Source of the DNA: Micromonospora_J zhanjiangensis
Lineage (GTDB): Bacteria; Actinomycetota; Actinomycetes; Mycobacteriales; Micromonosporaceae
Direction: 5' to 3'
Assembly (NCBI RefSeq): GCF_042650605.1
Contig: NZ_JBHSBN010000001.1
Span: forward strand, 310,001 to 374,000
DNA length: 64,000 nt
The notes beneath the pieces were generated by a model, which was not told the DNA's origin, searched no databases, and saw only the letters and a program-made list of their open reading frames with translations. Of the stretch, positions 23,249-31,175 are shown one piece after another. Every line of letters begins with the position of its first letter. Position 1 is the stretch's first letter. The translations under genes and the position numbers were made by a program.

Positions 23249-23823
23249 CCGCGTGGGCGGTCGTCATCCCGGACGAGCGGTACGAGGCGGAGCGGCTCTT
23301 CCACCACGACACGTTGGAACTCGCCGGGCGGGACGACCGGCACCGGCCGGCGATCGGCGACGAGGTACTGGTGGTGCACCGGGACGGCCCGCCGCGGGTG
23401 GTGGCACTGGGCCGGGTGCGGGCCACCCCGGACGGGCGGGAGGGGGATCCGGACGACCCGCAGGCGGGGACGGAGGAGCCGGGGCCGCTGGTGGTGACGT
23501 ACACCCGGCGGGTCTTCGACGACCCGGTGCCGGCCGACCAGCTCGACCTGGACGGGCCGGTGGTCCCGGTCGACCCGGCCACCTGGCGCTCCCTGGCCGA
23601 CCGGCTCGGTCCCCCGGTCGACCGGAGCACCTGGCTGGTCAGCCTCGACCTGCCGATCGAGGCGTCCTCGCCGGCCGAGGCGGCCCGGCTGTTCTGGTCG
23701 TACGTGATGGAGCTGGGCCCGCGGGAGTTGCCGGCGTTCGTCTCGCCGGCCGGCGACGAGTTGGCCATGCAGGCGTTCGTGCTGGGGGCCGAGGCCAACC
23801 AGGACCCGGAGGAGGACGACTGA
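23245..23823 (+). CDS. Conserved hypothetical protein, possibly PUA/EVE-like N-terminus
   Basis: 192 aa, acidic, without signal peptide or membrane helix. The first 70 residues (AWAVVIPDERY, PAIGDEVLVVHRDG, VVALGRV) have the spacing of a small beta-barrel such as EVE/ASCH domains, which bind modified nucleotides, but the match is only by eye. The C-terminal half has a helical region (SSPAEAARLFWSYVMELG). It is translationally coupled to tag (ATGA overlap), so a link to DNA damage or modified bases is a reasonable guess and nothing more. Confidence 0.75.
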   Translation: MTAWAVVIPDERYEAERLFHHDTLELAGRDDRHRPAIGDEVLVVHRDGPPRVVALGRVRATPDGREGDPDDPQAGTEEPGPLVVTYTRRVFDDPVPADQLDLDGPVVPVDPATWRSLADRLGPPVDRSTWLVSLDLPIEASSPAEAARLFWSYVMELGPRELPAFVSPAGDELAMQAFVLGAEANQDPEEDD

Positions 23824-23856
23824 GTCCGGGGCGCAGGCCCCCCGCCGGGTCCGCCG

Positions 23857-25107
23857 TCAGTTCGGGTCGAACACCCCGCCCAGCCGGCCGGACCAGCCGC
23901 CCAGCACCCGTCCCGGATCGGTGTCCAGCACCCGTTCCAGCAGGGTGGCGTAGACGTCCCGGAAGTCGATGCCGAACTTGAGGTCGCCGTCGTCCAGGTC
24001 GGTCAGGCTGGGCTGTTCGCCGTGCAGGCCACCGCGTACCCCGGAGCCGAGGAGCAGGACGTTCGAGGCGGTGCCGTGGTCGGTGCCGTCCGAGGCGTTG
24101 GCTCGCACCCGCCGGCCGAACTCCGAGTAGACCAGCACGACCACCTTGCGGCCCGCCTCGGTCCGCGCCATCCGCTCGACGAAGCCGGCCAGCGCCTTGT
24201 CCAGCTGGCCGAGCAGGACCGCCTGCAGTTGCTTCTCGTCGGCGTGCGTGTCGAACCCGCCGAGCGAGACCGAGAAGACCCGGCTGGCGACCCGGGCCTC
24301 GACGCACTGCGCCACCAGGTCGAGCTGCGCGGCCAGCGGGGTCCGTGCTCCGCCGGTGCCGGTGGCCGGCGCCTGGTCGGACTCGGCACCGGACTGCGCC
24401 TGGGCGGCGTCCCGTACCTCGGTGATCATCGTGTCGACCGCGCGCAGGTCGGCGAAGCAGGCGGCGGCCCGGGCCTGGGCCGGCGGCTCGCCGGCGGCCG
24501 GTGCGGCCAGCGCCGTGACGGTTCCGTCCGGCAGGCCGCGCCGCGCCTTCCGGCCGGCCACCGGTACGGCCGCCCCGGCGCTCCGCTCCCCGGCCAGCAA
24601 CGGCGGCAGCGCCGGTTCGAACGACACGGCCAGCCGCGGGTCCCCGCCGGCCCCGTCCAGCCACCGGCCCAGCCAGCCGGTGCTGCCCGGACGGTCCGGC
24701 TGGCCGGTCTGCCAGATGTCCATCGACCGGAAGTGGCTGCGGTCCGGCTTCGGGTAGCCGACCCCGCGCAGCACGGCGAGCCGACCCTGACCGAACAGCG
24801 TGTGCAGGCCGCCCAGGGCCGGGTTCAGGCCGGTGTGGTCGTCGAGCCGCTTCACCTCCTCGGGCCGGTACGCCAGCTCCGCCCGGGCGTCGTGGTAGGC
24901 CGGGTCGGCGTACGGGATCACGGTGTTGAGCCCGTCGTTGCCCCCGTACAGGGTGACCACGACCAGGGTGCGACCGCTGTCGCCGGCCCGGTCGCCGGCC
25001 GTGTCCAGGATGTCGGTGAGGGCCCAGGTGCCCAGGCCGGCCGCCAGTGCGCCACCACCGACCACTCCGCTGGCGATCAGGAACTTGCGCCGGGTCACGG
25101 TGTCCAC
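23857..25107 (-). CDS. DUF1501 protein, Tat-type exported
   Basis: 416 aa. The N-terminus TRRKFLIASGVVGGGALAAG has the twin-arginine pattern with a hydrophobic stretch, implying export in folded form. The body belongs to the alkaline-phosphatase-like DUF1501 group: LVVVTLYGGNDGLNTVIPY, RSHFRSMDIWQTG, VVLVYSEFGRRVRAN and GTDHGTASNVLLLG are its conserved blocks, and His and Asp in the last one could bind metal. The start is GTG 25107 with GGAGG 8 nt before. It follows the DUF1800 gene by 15 bp on the same strand, and the pair recurs together in many bacteria. Substrate unknown. Confidence 0.9.
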   Translation of the reverse strand: MDTVTRRKFLIASGVVGGGALAAGLGTWALTDILDTAGDRAGDSGRTLVVVTLYGGNDGLNTVIPYADPAYHDARAELAYRPEEVKRLDDHTGLNPALGGLHTLFGQGRLAVLRGVGYPKPDRSHFRSMDIWQTGQPDRPGSTGWLGRWLDGAGGDPRLAVSFEPALPPLLAGERSAGAAVPVAGRKARRGLPDGTVTALAAPAAGEPPAQARAAACFADLRAVDTMITEVRDAAQAQSGAESDQAPATGTGGARTPLAAQLDLVAQCVEARVASRVFSVSLGGFDTHADEKQLQAVLLGQLDKALAGFVERMARTEAGRKVVVLVYSEFGRRVRANASDGTDHGTASNVLLLGSGVRGGLHGEQPSLTDLDDGDLKFGIDFRDVYATLLERVLDTDPGRVLGGWSGRLGGVFDPN

Positions 25108-25122
25108 GGGTGTCGCCTCCGC

Positions 25123-26421
25123 TCAGCTGACGGTGTATTCGGGGCTGACCAGTCCGGCGGCGAGCAGCCGCTTCGGCTCGTCGGCCAGCGGGGTGAGCGC
25201 GGCCCGGGTGCGGTCGGTCCACCGGTCCACCACGAGCAGCCGGGCCAGCGCGTCGACCCGGCCGGCCGCCGGGGCGGCGGCCAGCCGCTGCCCGACCGCC
25301 GGGGCCGCGTTCTGCGCGAGCAGTTCGGCCAGCCGGAGCCGGGCCTGCAGCGACGACGTGGTCAGCCAGGCGGTGCCGGCCGGCCACCCGCCGACGCTGG
25401 GCGGGCGCAGCGGCACCTGGTCCATCCCGTCCAGCCCGGACTGCAGCTGCTTGCGCAGCGGGTCGGCCAGCGCCGACGGCCGGATGTCGAGCTGGCGCAG
25501 CGCGCCGACCAGCCACTCGACCGGTTGCTTGACCAACTGGCCCCGGGTCCGTCCGAATCCGGGATCGGTGAAGATCGCCCGTAGCGTGCCGGTCACGTCG
25601 GGCCGGGCCACCCCGGCGGGCACCGGTACGGAGTCGCCGGCGAACCGGAACCAGAGCCGTTCGGCCAGGAAGTCGGCGGCCCGGGGCTGGGCGGCGAGCA
25701 GCCGGGCGTACCCGTCCGCGTCGAAGGCCGCGGTCCGGCCGAGGATGGTCTTGTCGCCGGGGTCGTGCCGCTTCGCCTCGAAGGTGGCGACGTCGGCGCC
25801 GCGGGCCACGGTCCACCCGGTCAGCGCGCGGGCACCCGCCTTCACGTCCGCCTCGCCGTAGTGGCCGATGCCGAGGGTGAACAGCTCCATCAGCTCGCGG
25901 GCCAGGTTCTCGTTGGGTGCCTTGCGGGTGTTCTTCTGCCCGTCCAACCAGACGATCAGGGCCGGGTCCCGGACCATCGCCCGGACCAGGGCGCCGAAGT
26001 CACCCGCGCCGTACCGGCGGAAGGTGTCGAGCTGGCCGAGCATGGGTCGGGCGAACTTGACCTTCTGCACGTCGGTCGCCCAGTGCCCGTGCCAGAAGAA
26101 GATCAGCTTCTCGGTGAGCTGGTGCCGGGCCGCCACCATCCGGTCCAGCCACCAGTGCTGCACCTGCTGCACCTGTTCGACGCGGATCTTGTTGGCCCGC
26201 TGCCGGTCGTCCCGGTCGGATTCCTTGCCGATCCCGGCGTACGGGTCGACGTCCAGCCGGGGCGGCGGGGTGGCCACCGCGCCCGGGTCGTCGCCGCCCG
26301 GGGTCAGCAGGCCGGAGAGGGTGGCGGCCGGGCCGGCCCGCTCGGCGGCGTCGACCTCGTCGGCGGTGGGGCCGAAGGTGGCCCGGCGCAGCAGGTGGGC
26401 GACAGCTTCCCGGTTGGCCAT
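25123..26421 (-). CDS. DUF1800 protein
   Basis: 432 aa, mostly helical. Typical DUF1800 blocks are HLLRRATFGPTADEV at the N-terminus, EKLIFFWHGHWAT, NENLARELMELFTLG, VGGWPAGTAWL and near the end LLASPEYT-like GLVSPEYTVS. No signal peptide is seen, while its partner DUF1501 has a Tat signal, so it may be carried out with that partner or act on it before export. It is the first gene of a two-gene operon with DUF1501. The biochemical role of DUF1800 is not established. Confidence 0.9.
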   Translation of the reverse strand: MANREAVAHLLRRATFGPTADEVDAAERAGPAATLSGLLTPGGDDPGAVATPPPRLDVDPYAGIGKESDRDDRQRANKIRVEQVQQVQHWWLDRMVAARHQLTEKLIFFWHGHWATDVQKVKFARPMLGQLDTFRRYGAGDFGALVRAMVRDPALIVWLDGQKNTRKAPNENLARELMELFTLGIGHYGEADVKAGARALTGWTVARGADVATFEAKRHDPGDKTILGRTAAFDADGYARLLAAQPRAADFLAERLWFRFAGDSVPVPAGVARPDVTGTLRAIFTDPGFGRTRGQLVKQPVEWLVGALRQLDIRPSALADPLRKQLQSGLDGMDQVPLRPPSVGGWPAGTAWLTTSSLQARLRLAELLAQNAAPAVGQRLAAAPAAGRVDALARLLVVDRWTDRTRAALTPLADEPKRLLAAGLVSPEYTVS

Positions 26422-26478
26422 CCGCCGACCATAGGTCAGCGGTGTACGAATCAGGTCAATGTAGGGTCCGAGTCGGGT

Positions 26479-27270
26479 TCACCGTCCCTCGAACGTGGGT
26501 TTCTCCTTGTTCACGAAGGCGAAGGTGGCGGCCCGGTGGTCGGCGGTGGCGCCGCAGATGGCCTGCGCCTGTGCCTCCGCGGCGAGCGCCTCGGAGAGGG
26601 TGCCCGCGTCGCCGACGGAGAGCTGCCGCTTGATCGCCCCGTACGCCACGGTGGGGCCGGCGGCGAGCCGGGCGGCCAGTTCCTGCGCGGCCGGGAGCAC
26701 CTGCTCGTCGTCGTCCACCAGCCGGGTGAGCAGGCCCAACCGGTCGGCCTCCCGGGCGTCCACCGGTTCGGCCAGCATCAGCAGTTCGACCGCCTTGGCG
26801 TGCCCCACCAGCCGGGGCAGCGACCAGGCGGCGCCGGTGTCCCCGGCCAGTCCGACCCGGGCGAACGCCATCAGGAACGTCGTTCCCGGGCCGCCGATCC
26901 GGAAGTCGGACAGGAAGGCCAGCGAGGCGCCCGCGCCGGCGGCCATCCCGCGGACGGCGGCCACCACCGGCTTCGGCAGGTCGGCCAGCCGGGCGGCGAT
27001 CGGGTTGTAGTGCACCCGGACCGTCTGCAGGGTGTCCTTCGTGCCGGAGTTCAACGTCTCGACGTGCTCCCGGAGGTCCTGACCGGTGCAGAACGACCTG
27101 CCGGCGCCGGTCAGCACCACGGCCCGGCAGGACCGGTCGGACTCCAACTCGGCCAGGGTGTCCCGGAGCGCCTCCTTGAGCGCCACGTCGAGCGAGTTCA
27201 TCGCCGACGGGCGGTTGAGGGTCAGGGTGACCACGGCGTCGGTGCGGTCGACGAGCAGCGGCTCGGTCAC
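26479..27270 (-). CDS. Enoyl-CoA hydratase/isomerase family protein
   Basis: 263 aa crotonase fold. Oxyanion-hole segments are FCTGQDLREH and AAGAGASLAFLSDFRI, with GLAGDTGAAWSLPRLVG after them; members of this kind (PaaG-like) hydrate or isomerise enoyl-CoA in phenylacetate or fatty-acid breakdown. The Glu pair of true hydratases is not obvious (position is Asp/Gly), which favours isomerase or a diverged function. Its start overlaps the end of the upstream PaaX-type regulator gene by 4 bp, so both are made from one message and the regulator probably controls it. Confidence 0.88.
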   Translation of the reverse strand: MTEPLLVDRTDAVVTLTLNRPSAMNSLDVALKEALRDTLAELESDRSCRAVVLTGAGRSFCTGQDLREHVETLNSGTKDTLQTVRVHYNPIAARLADLPKPVVAAVRGMAAGAGASLAFLSDFRIGGPGTTFLMAFARVGLAGDTGAAWSLPRLVGHAKAVELLMLAEPVDAREADRLGLLTRLVDDDEQVLPAAQELAARLAAGPTVAYGAIKRQLSVGDAGTLSEALAAEAQAQAICGATADHRAATFAFVNKEKPTFEGR

Positions 27271-28196
27271 GGGTTACGGCCCCTTCCTCTGCTGGCCCGG
27301 CCCTCGGCGGTCCGGCCGACGGCCTGGTCACCGCCGGCCGCCCGGGCGTCGGGGATCCTGGCGCGGGCGACCCGGGTGTCCTTGGCCCGGGTGCCGGCGG
27401 TGCGGTTGCTGGCATCCAAGCACTGCTCCACGAACCGGTCGGCGGCGGGCCGCAGCCGCGCCGCGTGCCGGTCGAAGAAGGCCGCCGCGCTGGTGCCCGG
27501 CCAGCGGGGTGGCAGCAGGGCGGGCGGCAGTTGCGGATCCCGGAACAGGAACGTCCGCCAGGCGTGCACCAGCCGGAACCGGGTGGCGTAGGCGTCCTCG
27601 TCGTCGCTGCGCGCGGTGATCGCGGCGAGCAGCGGGCGCTGCTCCTCGACGAACCGCTCGTACGCCTCGCCGATCTCGGTGAGGTTCCAGGCGCGGCCGA
27701 CCACGGCAGCGGCCCCCGGGGTGCCGGCGGAGTGGGTCGCGGTGAACCGCTCGTAGCGGATGCCGGCCTCGGCGAGCAGCTCGTCGACGTCCTCGCCCGG
27801 CCGGGTGGCCACCCAGGTCTGTTCGTCCAGCATGCCGTAGCCGAGGAAGGTCAGGTTGGCGCCGAGCCGCTGGCGGTCCCGGCGGGCAGCGGGGGCCTCG
27901 AGCGTGATCAGATCGAACCGGCCGTCCCAGCTGATCTTGGAGGTCCGGTAGATGCGAGCGGCCGCCTCGTCCAATCGGCGGGCCGCTTTCGGAGTGATCA
28001 GATAGCCGGGTCCGGCGGACAGTCGGAGCGGGTGCAGCCAACCCTGCCGGACCATCCGGGAGACGGCGGTGCGCACTGCGGGCGCCGCTATCCCGAGCGG
28101 GGTAAGTAGTCTGACCAGGGCAGCAACCGGTGCTCGACCACCTCGCGGTCGGAGATAGTCGCCGTAGAGGTCGAAGAGTGCCGACCGTGCCTGCAT
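27267..28196 (-). CDS. PaaX-family transcriptional regulator
   Basis: 309 aa. The N-terminal winged-helix segment SALFDLYGDYLRPRGGRAPV...VRTAVSRMVRQGWLH (parts) and the downstream PaaX core RYERFVEEQRPLL, followed by RLVHAWRTFLFRDPQLPP, match the phenylacetyl-CoA-responsive repressor PaaX. It is followed by a coupled PaaG-like gene but by no paaABCDE or paaK gene, so here it may regulate another aryl- or acyl-CoA pathway. A Lys/Arg/Ala-rich tail of about 35 residues extends past the family core. The ATG is at 28196. Confidence 0.9.
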   Translation of the reverse strand: MQARSALFDLYGDYLRPRGGRAPVAALVRLLTPLGIAAPAVRTAVSRMVRQGWLHPLRLSAGPGYLITPKAARRLDEAAARIYRTSKISWDGRFDLITLEAPAARRDRQRLGANLTFLGYGMLDEQTWVATRPGEDVDELLAEAGIRYERFTATHSAGTPGAAAVVGRAWNLTEIGEAYERFVEEQRPLLAAITARSDDEDAYATRFRLVHAWRTFLFRDPQLPPALLPPRWPGTSAAAFFDRHAARLRPAADRFVEQCLDASNRTAGTRAKDTRVARARIPDARAAGGDQAVGRTAEGRASRGRGRNP

Positions 28197-28386
28197 GACC
28201 GCATATTGTGACAGCCCTGGGCGGGATATGCTAGGTGCTGTTACATCAATACTGGTTCGGTTTGGGTCCGGCGGTGTTCATCAGGGAAAATCGTTGGTCG
28301 ACACCGCGGCGTGCGCGCGGTGCCGGCTGGTTGAAGAGGCTGTGGGGCAACCCACGGACCCTGGTGAAGGTCTGAGGGGAGACGAC

Positions 28387-28554
28387 ATGGCGGCGATGAA
28401 GCCGCGGACGGGCGACGGTCCGCTGGAGGTCACCAAGGAGGGCCGGGGCATCGTCATGCGGGTGCCGCTGGAGGGTGGTGGCCGGCTCGTCGTTGAGATG
28501 ACACCGGACGAGGCCAACGCGCTCGGCGACGCGCTGAAGGCTGCCGCCGGCTGA
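28387..28554 (+). CDS. DUF3117 small conserved protein
   Basis: 55 aa: KPRTGDGPLEVTKEGRGIVM followed by a short strand pattern and a helix with DEANALGDALK. This is the very conserved actinobacterial DUF3117 family (M. tuberculosis Rv1211), of unknown function. GGGGAGACGAC before the ATG fixes the start. The 190 bp upstream (28197-28386), shared with the divergent paaX-type gene, hold no other supported gene. A strong hairpin follows, so it is a single-gene unit. Confidence 0.92.
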   Translation: MAAMKPRTGDGPLEVTKEGRGIVMRVPLEGGGRLVVEMTPDEANALGDALKAAAG

Positions 28555-28559
28555 GCAGA

Positions 28560-28602
28560 CGACGAACGGTCCGGGTCGCGCGAGCGCCCGGGCCGTTCGT
28601 CG
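28560..28602 (+). terminator. Hairpin after the DUF3117 gene
   Basis: 16-bp stem with one G-U pair (28560-28575 / 28587-28602) and an 11-nt loop, starting 6 bp after the stop. Confidence 0.75.
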
Positions 28603-28660
28603 CTTCACGGCCGCCCGGCGCCCGCCGGTCGCCCGGTCACCGGCGACCGGCGGGCGACAT

Positions 28661-28752
28661 TGAACCTCTTTCAACCTCCCCTTGCGGGCCGCCGTTGGCC
28701 GAGGTCGAAGGCGGCGCGTGCGTGCCGCGCGGTTCAGGTTGAAAAAGGTTCA
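28661..28752. promoter_or_regulatory. Paired inverted 17-bp sites upstream of pepA
   Basis: Arms 28661-28677 and 28736-28752 are inverted copies matching at 16 of 17 positions, 58 nt apart. Each contains a TGAA-N5-TTCA dyad next to AACCT. The proximal copy ends 31 bp before the pepA start, so it overlaps the probable promoter or leader. Either two regulator dimers bind here, or the arms pair in RNA. Confidence 0.5.
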
Positions 28753-28783
28753 TCGTTCACGATCTTTCGGAGGTACGGTCGGC

Positions 28784-30265
28784 GTGCTGACCATCCGTCT
28801 CGCGGTCGACCCCGACGGGTACGCCGCGCTCGCCCTCCCGGTCCGACCGGCCGAGCCGACCGGCGACGGCCCGGCCGCCGAGCTGCTCCGCACCGCGTCG
28901 AGGCTGCCTGACGAGTTGACCGCCGAGGCCACGGTCCTGCTCGACGAGCTGGACCACACCGGGGCGGCCGGCGCCGGACAACTGACCGTCCGGCCGTCGC
29001 GTACCCCCGGCCGGCTCGTCCTGATCGGGGTGGGCGCCGGCGACGAGGCCGGTTGGCGGGCGGCCGGCGCGGCCCTGGCCCGTACCGGGCGCCGAGAGAG
29101 ATCGATCACACTGGCGCTCCCCGCCGACCTGGACCCCACCGCGGTCCGGGGTCTGGCCGAGGGGCTGTGGCTGGCGTCGTACCGGTTCCGGCTGCCGGGT
29201 GTCGAGCCCGCCGGGGACGACCGGCCGACGCTGGACGAGGTGGTGCTCGCGGTGGCCGACGTCGACCGCTACGCCGCCGCACTGGCCACCGCCCGGGTCA
29301 CCGCCGAGGCCACCCGGTTCGCCCGCGACCTGACCAACACCCCGTCCTCGGTGAAGAACCCGGCCTGGTTCGCCGGGCAGGTCAGCTCCGCCGCGGCCGA
29401 CCGGCCCGGGGTACGGGTCGAGGTGCGCGAGCCGGACCGGCTCGCCGCCGAGGGCTTCGGCGGCATCCTCGCGGTCGGTGGCGCATCGGTCAGCGGACCG
29501 CGCCTGCTGGAGCTGGAGTGGGCACCGGCCGGGGCCACCCGGCACGTCGTCCTGGTCGGCAAGGGCATCACCTTCGACACCGGCGGCCTTTCCATCAAGC
29601 CCCGCGAGGGGATGAAGCTGATGCGCAAGGACATGGGCGGCGCGGCGGCGGTGGTCGCCGCCACCCTGGCCGCGGCGAGGCTCGAACTTCCGGTCCGGAT
29701 CACCGCGCTCGCGCCGCTGGCGGAGAACGCGATCGGCGCCTCGGCGTTCCGTCCCGGTGACGTGATCCGGCACTACGGCGGGCTGACCAGCGAATCGACC
29801 AACTCGGACGCCGAGGGGCGACTGGTGCTCGCCGACGCGCTGGCGTACGCGGTGGACCGGCTGGCCCCCGACCTGCTGGTCGACCTGGCCACCCTGACCG
29901 GGGCGAACGCGGTGGCCCTCGGCAAGCGCACCGGCGCGCTGTACAGCGACAACGACGAGCTGGCCGGCGCCGTGCTGGCGGCGGCCGACGAGGCCGGCGA
30001 GCGGGCCTGGCGGATGCCGCTGGTCGCCGACTACGTCGAGTACCTGGGCAGTGACCTGGCCGACCTGTACAGCGCGCCCGACCCGGCGAAGTCGGTGACC
30101 TCCGCGCTCTACCTGCGGGAGTTCACCGGCCAGCTGCGGGACCGCTGGCTGCACATCGACATGTCCGCGCCGTCCTGGGCCGAGCGGGACGAGGTCGAAC
30201 TGGTCAAGGGCGCCACCGGCTGGGGTGTCCGCACCCTGCTGCGCTGGCTGGCCACGCTCGGCTGA
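28784..30265 (+). CDS. pepA: Leucyl aminopeptidase (M17)
   Basis: 493 aa cytosolic exopeptidase that removes N-terminal residues using two metal ions. The C-terminal catalytic domain shows VGKGITFDTGGLSIKP (Lys and Asp ligands), MRKDMGGAA and NSDAEGRLVLADAL (metal Asp/Glu and catalytic Arg; usually NTDAEGRL), then the LVDLATLTGA and GKRTGALYS blocks. The start is GTG 28784, 10 nt after GGAGG; the longer frame reaches back through the inverted-repeat region and is unlikely to be coding. PepA in some bacteria also binds DNA; that is not shown here. Confidence 0.95.
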   Translation: MLTIRLAVDPDGYAALALPVRPAEPTGDGPAAELLRTASRLPDELTAEATVLLDELDHTGAAGAGQLTVRPSRTPGRLVLIGVGAGDEAGWRAAGAALARTGRRERSITLALPADLDPTAVRGLAEGLWLASYRFRLPGVEPAGDDRPTLDEVVLAVADVDRYAAALATARVTAEATRFARDLTNTPSSVKNPAWFAGQVSSAAADRPGVRVEVREPDRLAAEGFGGILAVGGASVSGPRLLELEWAPAGATRHVVLVGKGITFDTGGLSIKPREGMKLMRKDMGGAAAVVAATLAAARLELPVRITALAPLAENAIGASAFRPGDVIRHYGGLTSESTNSDAEGRLVLADALAYAVDRLAPDLLVDLATLTGANAVALGKRTGALYSDNDELAGAVLAAADEAGERAWRMPLVADYVEYLGSDLADLYSAPDPAKSVTSALYLREFTGQLRDRWLHIDMSAPSWAERDEVELVKGATGWGVRTLLRWLATLG

Positions 30266-30292
30266 CCGGCGCGTGCGGGTGCGGATCGCGAC

Positions 30293-30931
30293 TCAGCGGG
30301 CCCGTTTGACGGCGACGAGCAGGCCGTCGCCGACCGGCAGCAGCGCCGGTACCCAGTCCTCGGACTCGCGGACCGACTTGACCACCTCGCGGACGGTGAC
30401 GGTCTCCCGGTCCCGGGCGGCCGGATCGCCGATCCGCCCGCCGGCCAGCGCGCCGTTGATCGCCAGCACGCCGCCGGGGCGGAGCAGCCGCAACGCGGCG
30501 TCGATGCTCGCGCTGTACTCCGTCACGTCGGCGTCGACGAAGACCAGGTCGTACACCCCGTCGGCGAGCCGCGGCAGGACGTCCAGCGCCCGGCCGGTGA
30601 TGATCCGGGTACGCCCCGGCGGGAAGCCCGCCTCGACGAAGATCCGCCGGGCGATCCGCTGGTGCTCGGCCTCCACGTCGATCGTGGTCAGCACGCCGTC
30701 CGGGCGCATGCCGCGCAGCAGCCAGACACCACTGACCCCGGTGCCGGTGCCGATCTCCACCACCGCCCGGGCGTTGCCGGCGGCGGCCAACAGCCGCAAC
30801 GCGGCGCCGGCGGCCGGGGTCACGGCGTCGAGCCCGACCTCGATGGCGAGGTTGCGGGCGGTACGCAGCACCAGGTCCTCGGCGACGTACGCCTCGGTGA
30901 ACTGGACTGCCTGCGGGGTCAGCGTGCTCAC
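30293..30931 (-). CDS. O-methyltransferase family 3 (SAM-dependent)
   Basis: 212 aa. SAM fold with VVEIGTGTGVSGVWLL (motif I), TTIDVEAEHQRIARR and YDLVFVDADVTEYSASID, which holds the metal-binding Asp typical of catechol-type O-methyltransferases. It is the homologue of Rv1220c and like it lies divergent to the stress-protease region. The GTG 30931 start gives family length; the frame continues open far upstream into the htrA gene but without homology. In M. tuberculosis sigE lies next to this gene; here the next gene is htrA. Confidence 0.88.
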   Translation of the reverse strand: MSTLTPQAVQFTEAYVAEDLVLRTARNLAIEVGLDAVTPAAGAALRLLAAAGNARAVVEIGTGTGVSGVWLLRGMRPDGVLTTIDVEAEHQRIARRIFVEAGFPPGRTRIITGRALDVLPRLADGVYDLVFVDADVTEYSASIDAALRLLRPGGVLAINGALAGGRIGDPAARDRETVTVREVVKSVRESEDWVPALLPVGDGLLVAVKRAR

Positions 30932-31175
30932 TGACCGGGCGACCGTGGCGATGGGGGACCTCCGGGCGGTACGCGTCGGGGCGGCGGATGCGAACACGAG
31001 CCTAGAGCCGGCTCGCCATGATCTGCAGTCCAGACCGGGCCGAGCGACATCGGGGCGCCGACTCTCGACTGCCACTGCGCGATTCATGTAATCCTGGAGG
31101 GCGGAAACCGGACGCCGCGACCCGGCTGGGTCGCCCGCTCGGCCGGATTCCGGGACGGACTTGGAGGCACGCAAC

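Noticed and set aside
23639..25816. 725-codon minus-strand frame over the DUF1501/DUF1800 genes
   Set aside because: Same strand but shifted frame, composition of Arg/Gly/Ala only; the DUF1501 and DUF1800 frames carry clear family motifs.
25765..27591. 608-codon + strand frame across DUF1800, enoyl-CoA hydratase and paaX genes
   Set aside because: It crosses three real genes on the other strand and has no domain pattern.
28682..28783. Longer N-terminus of PepA
   Set aside because: The frame is open but would code through the inverted repeat; homology and GGAGG support GTG 28784.
31084..31175. ECF-type promoter (GGAAA at about 31101) before htrA
   Set aside because: A GGAAAC-like element is present but no matching -10 GTT/CGTT at the right distance.
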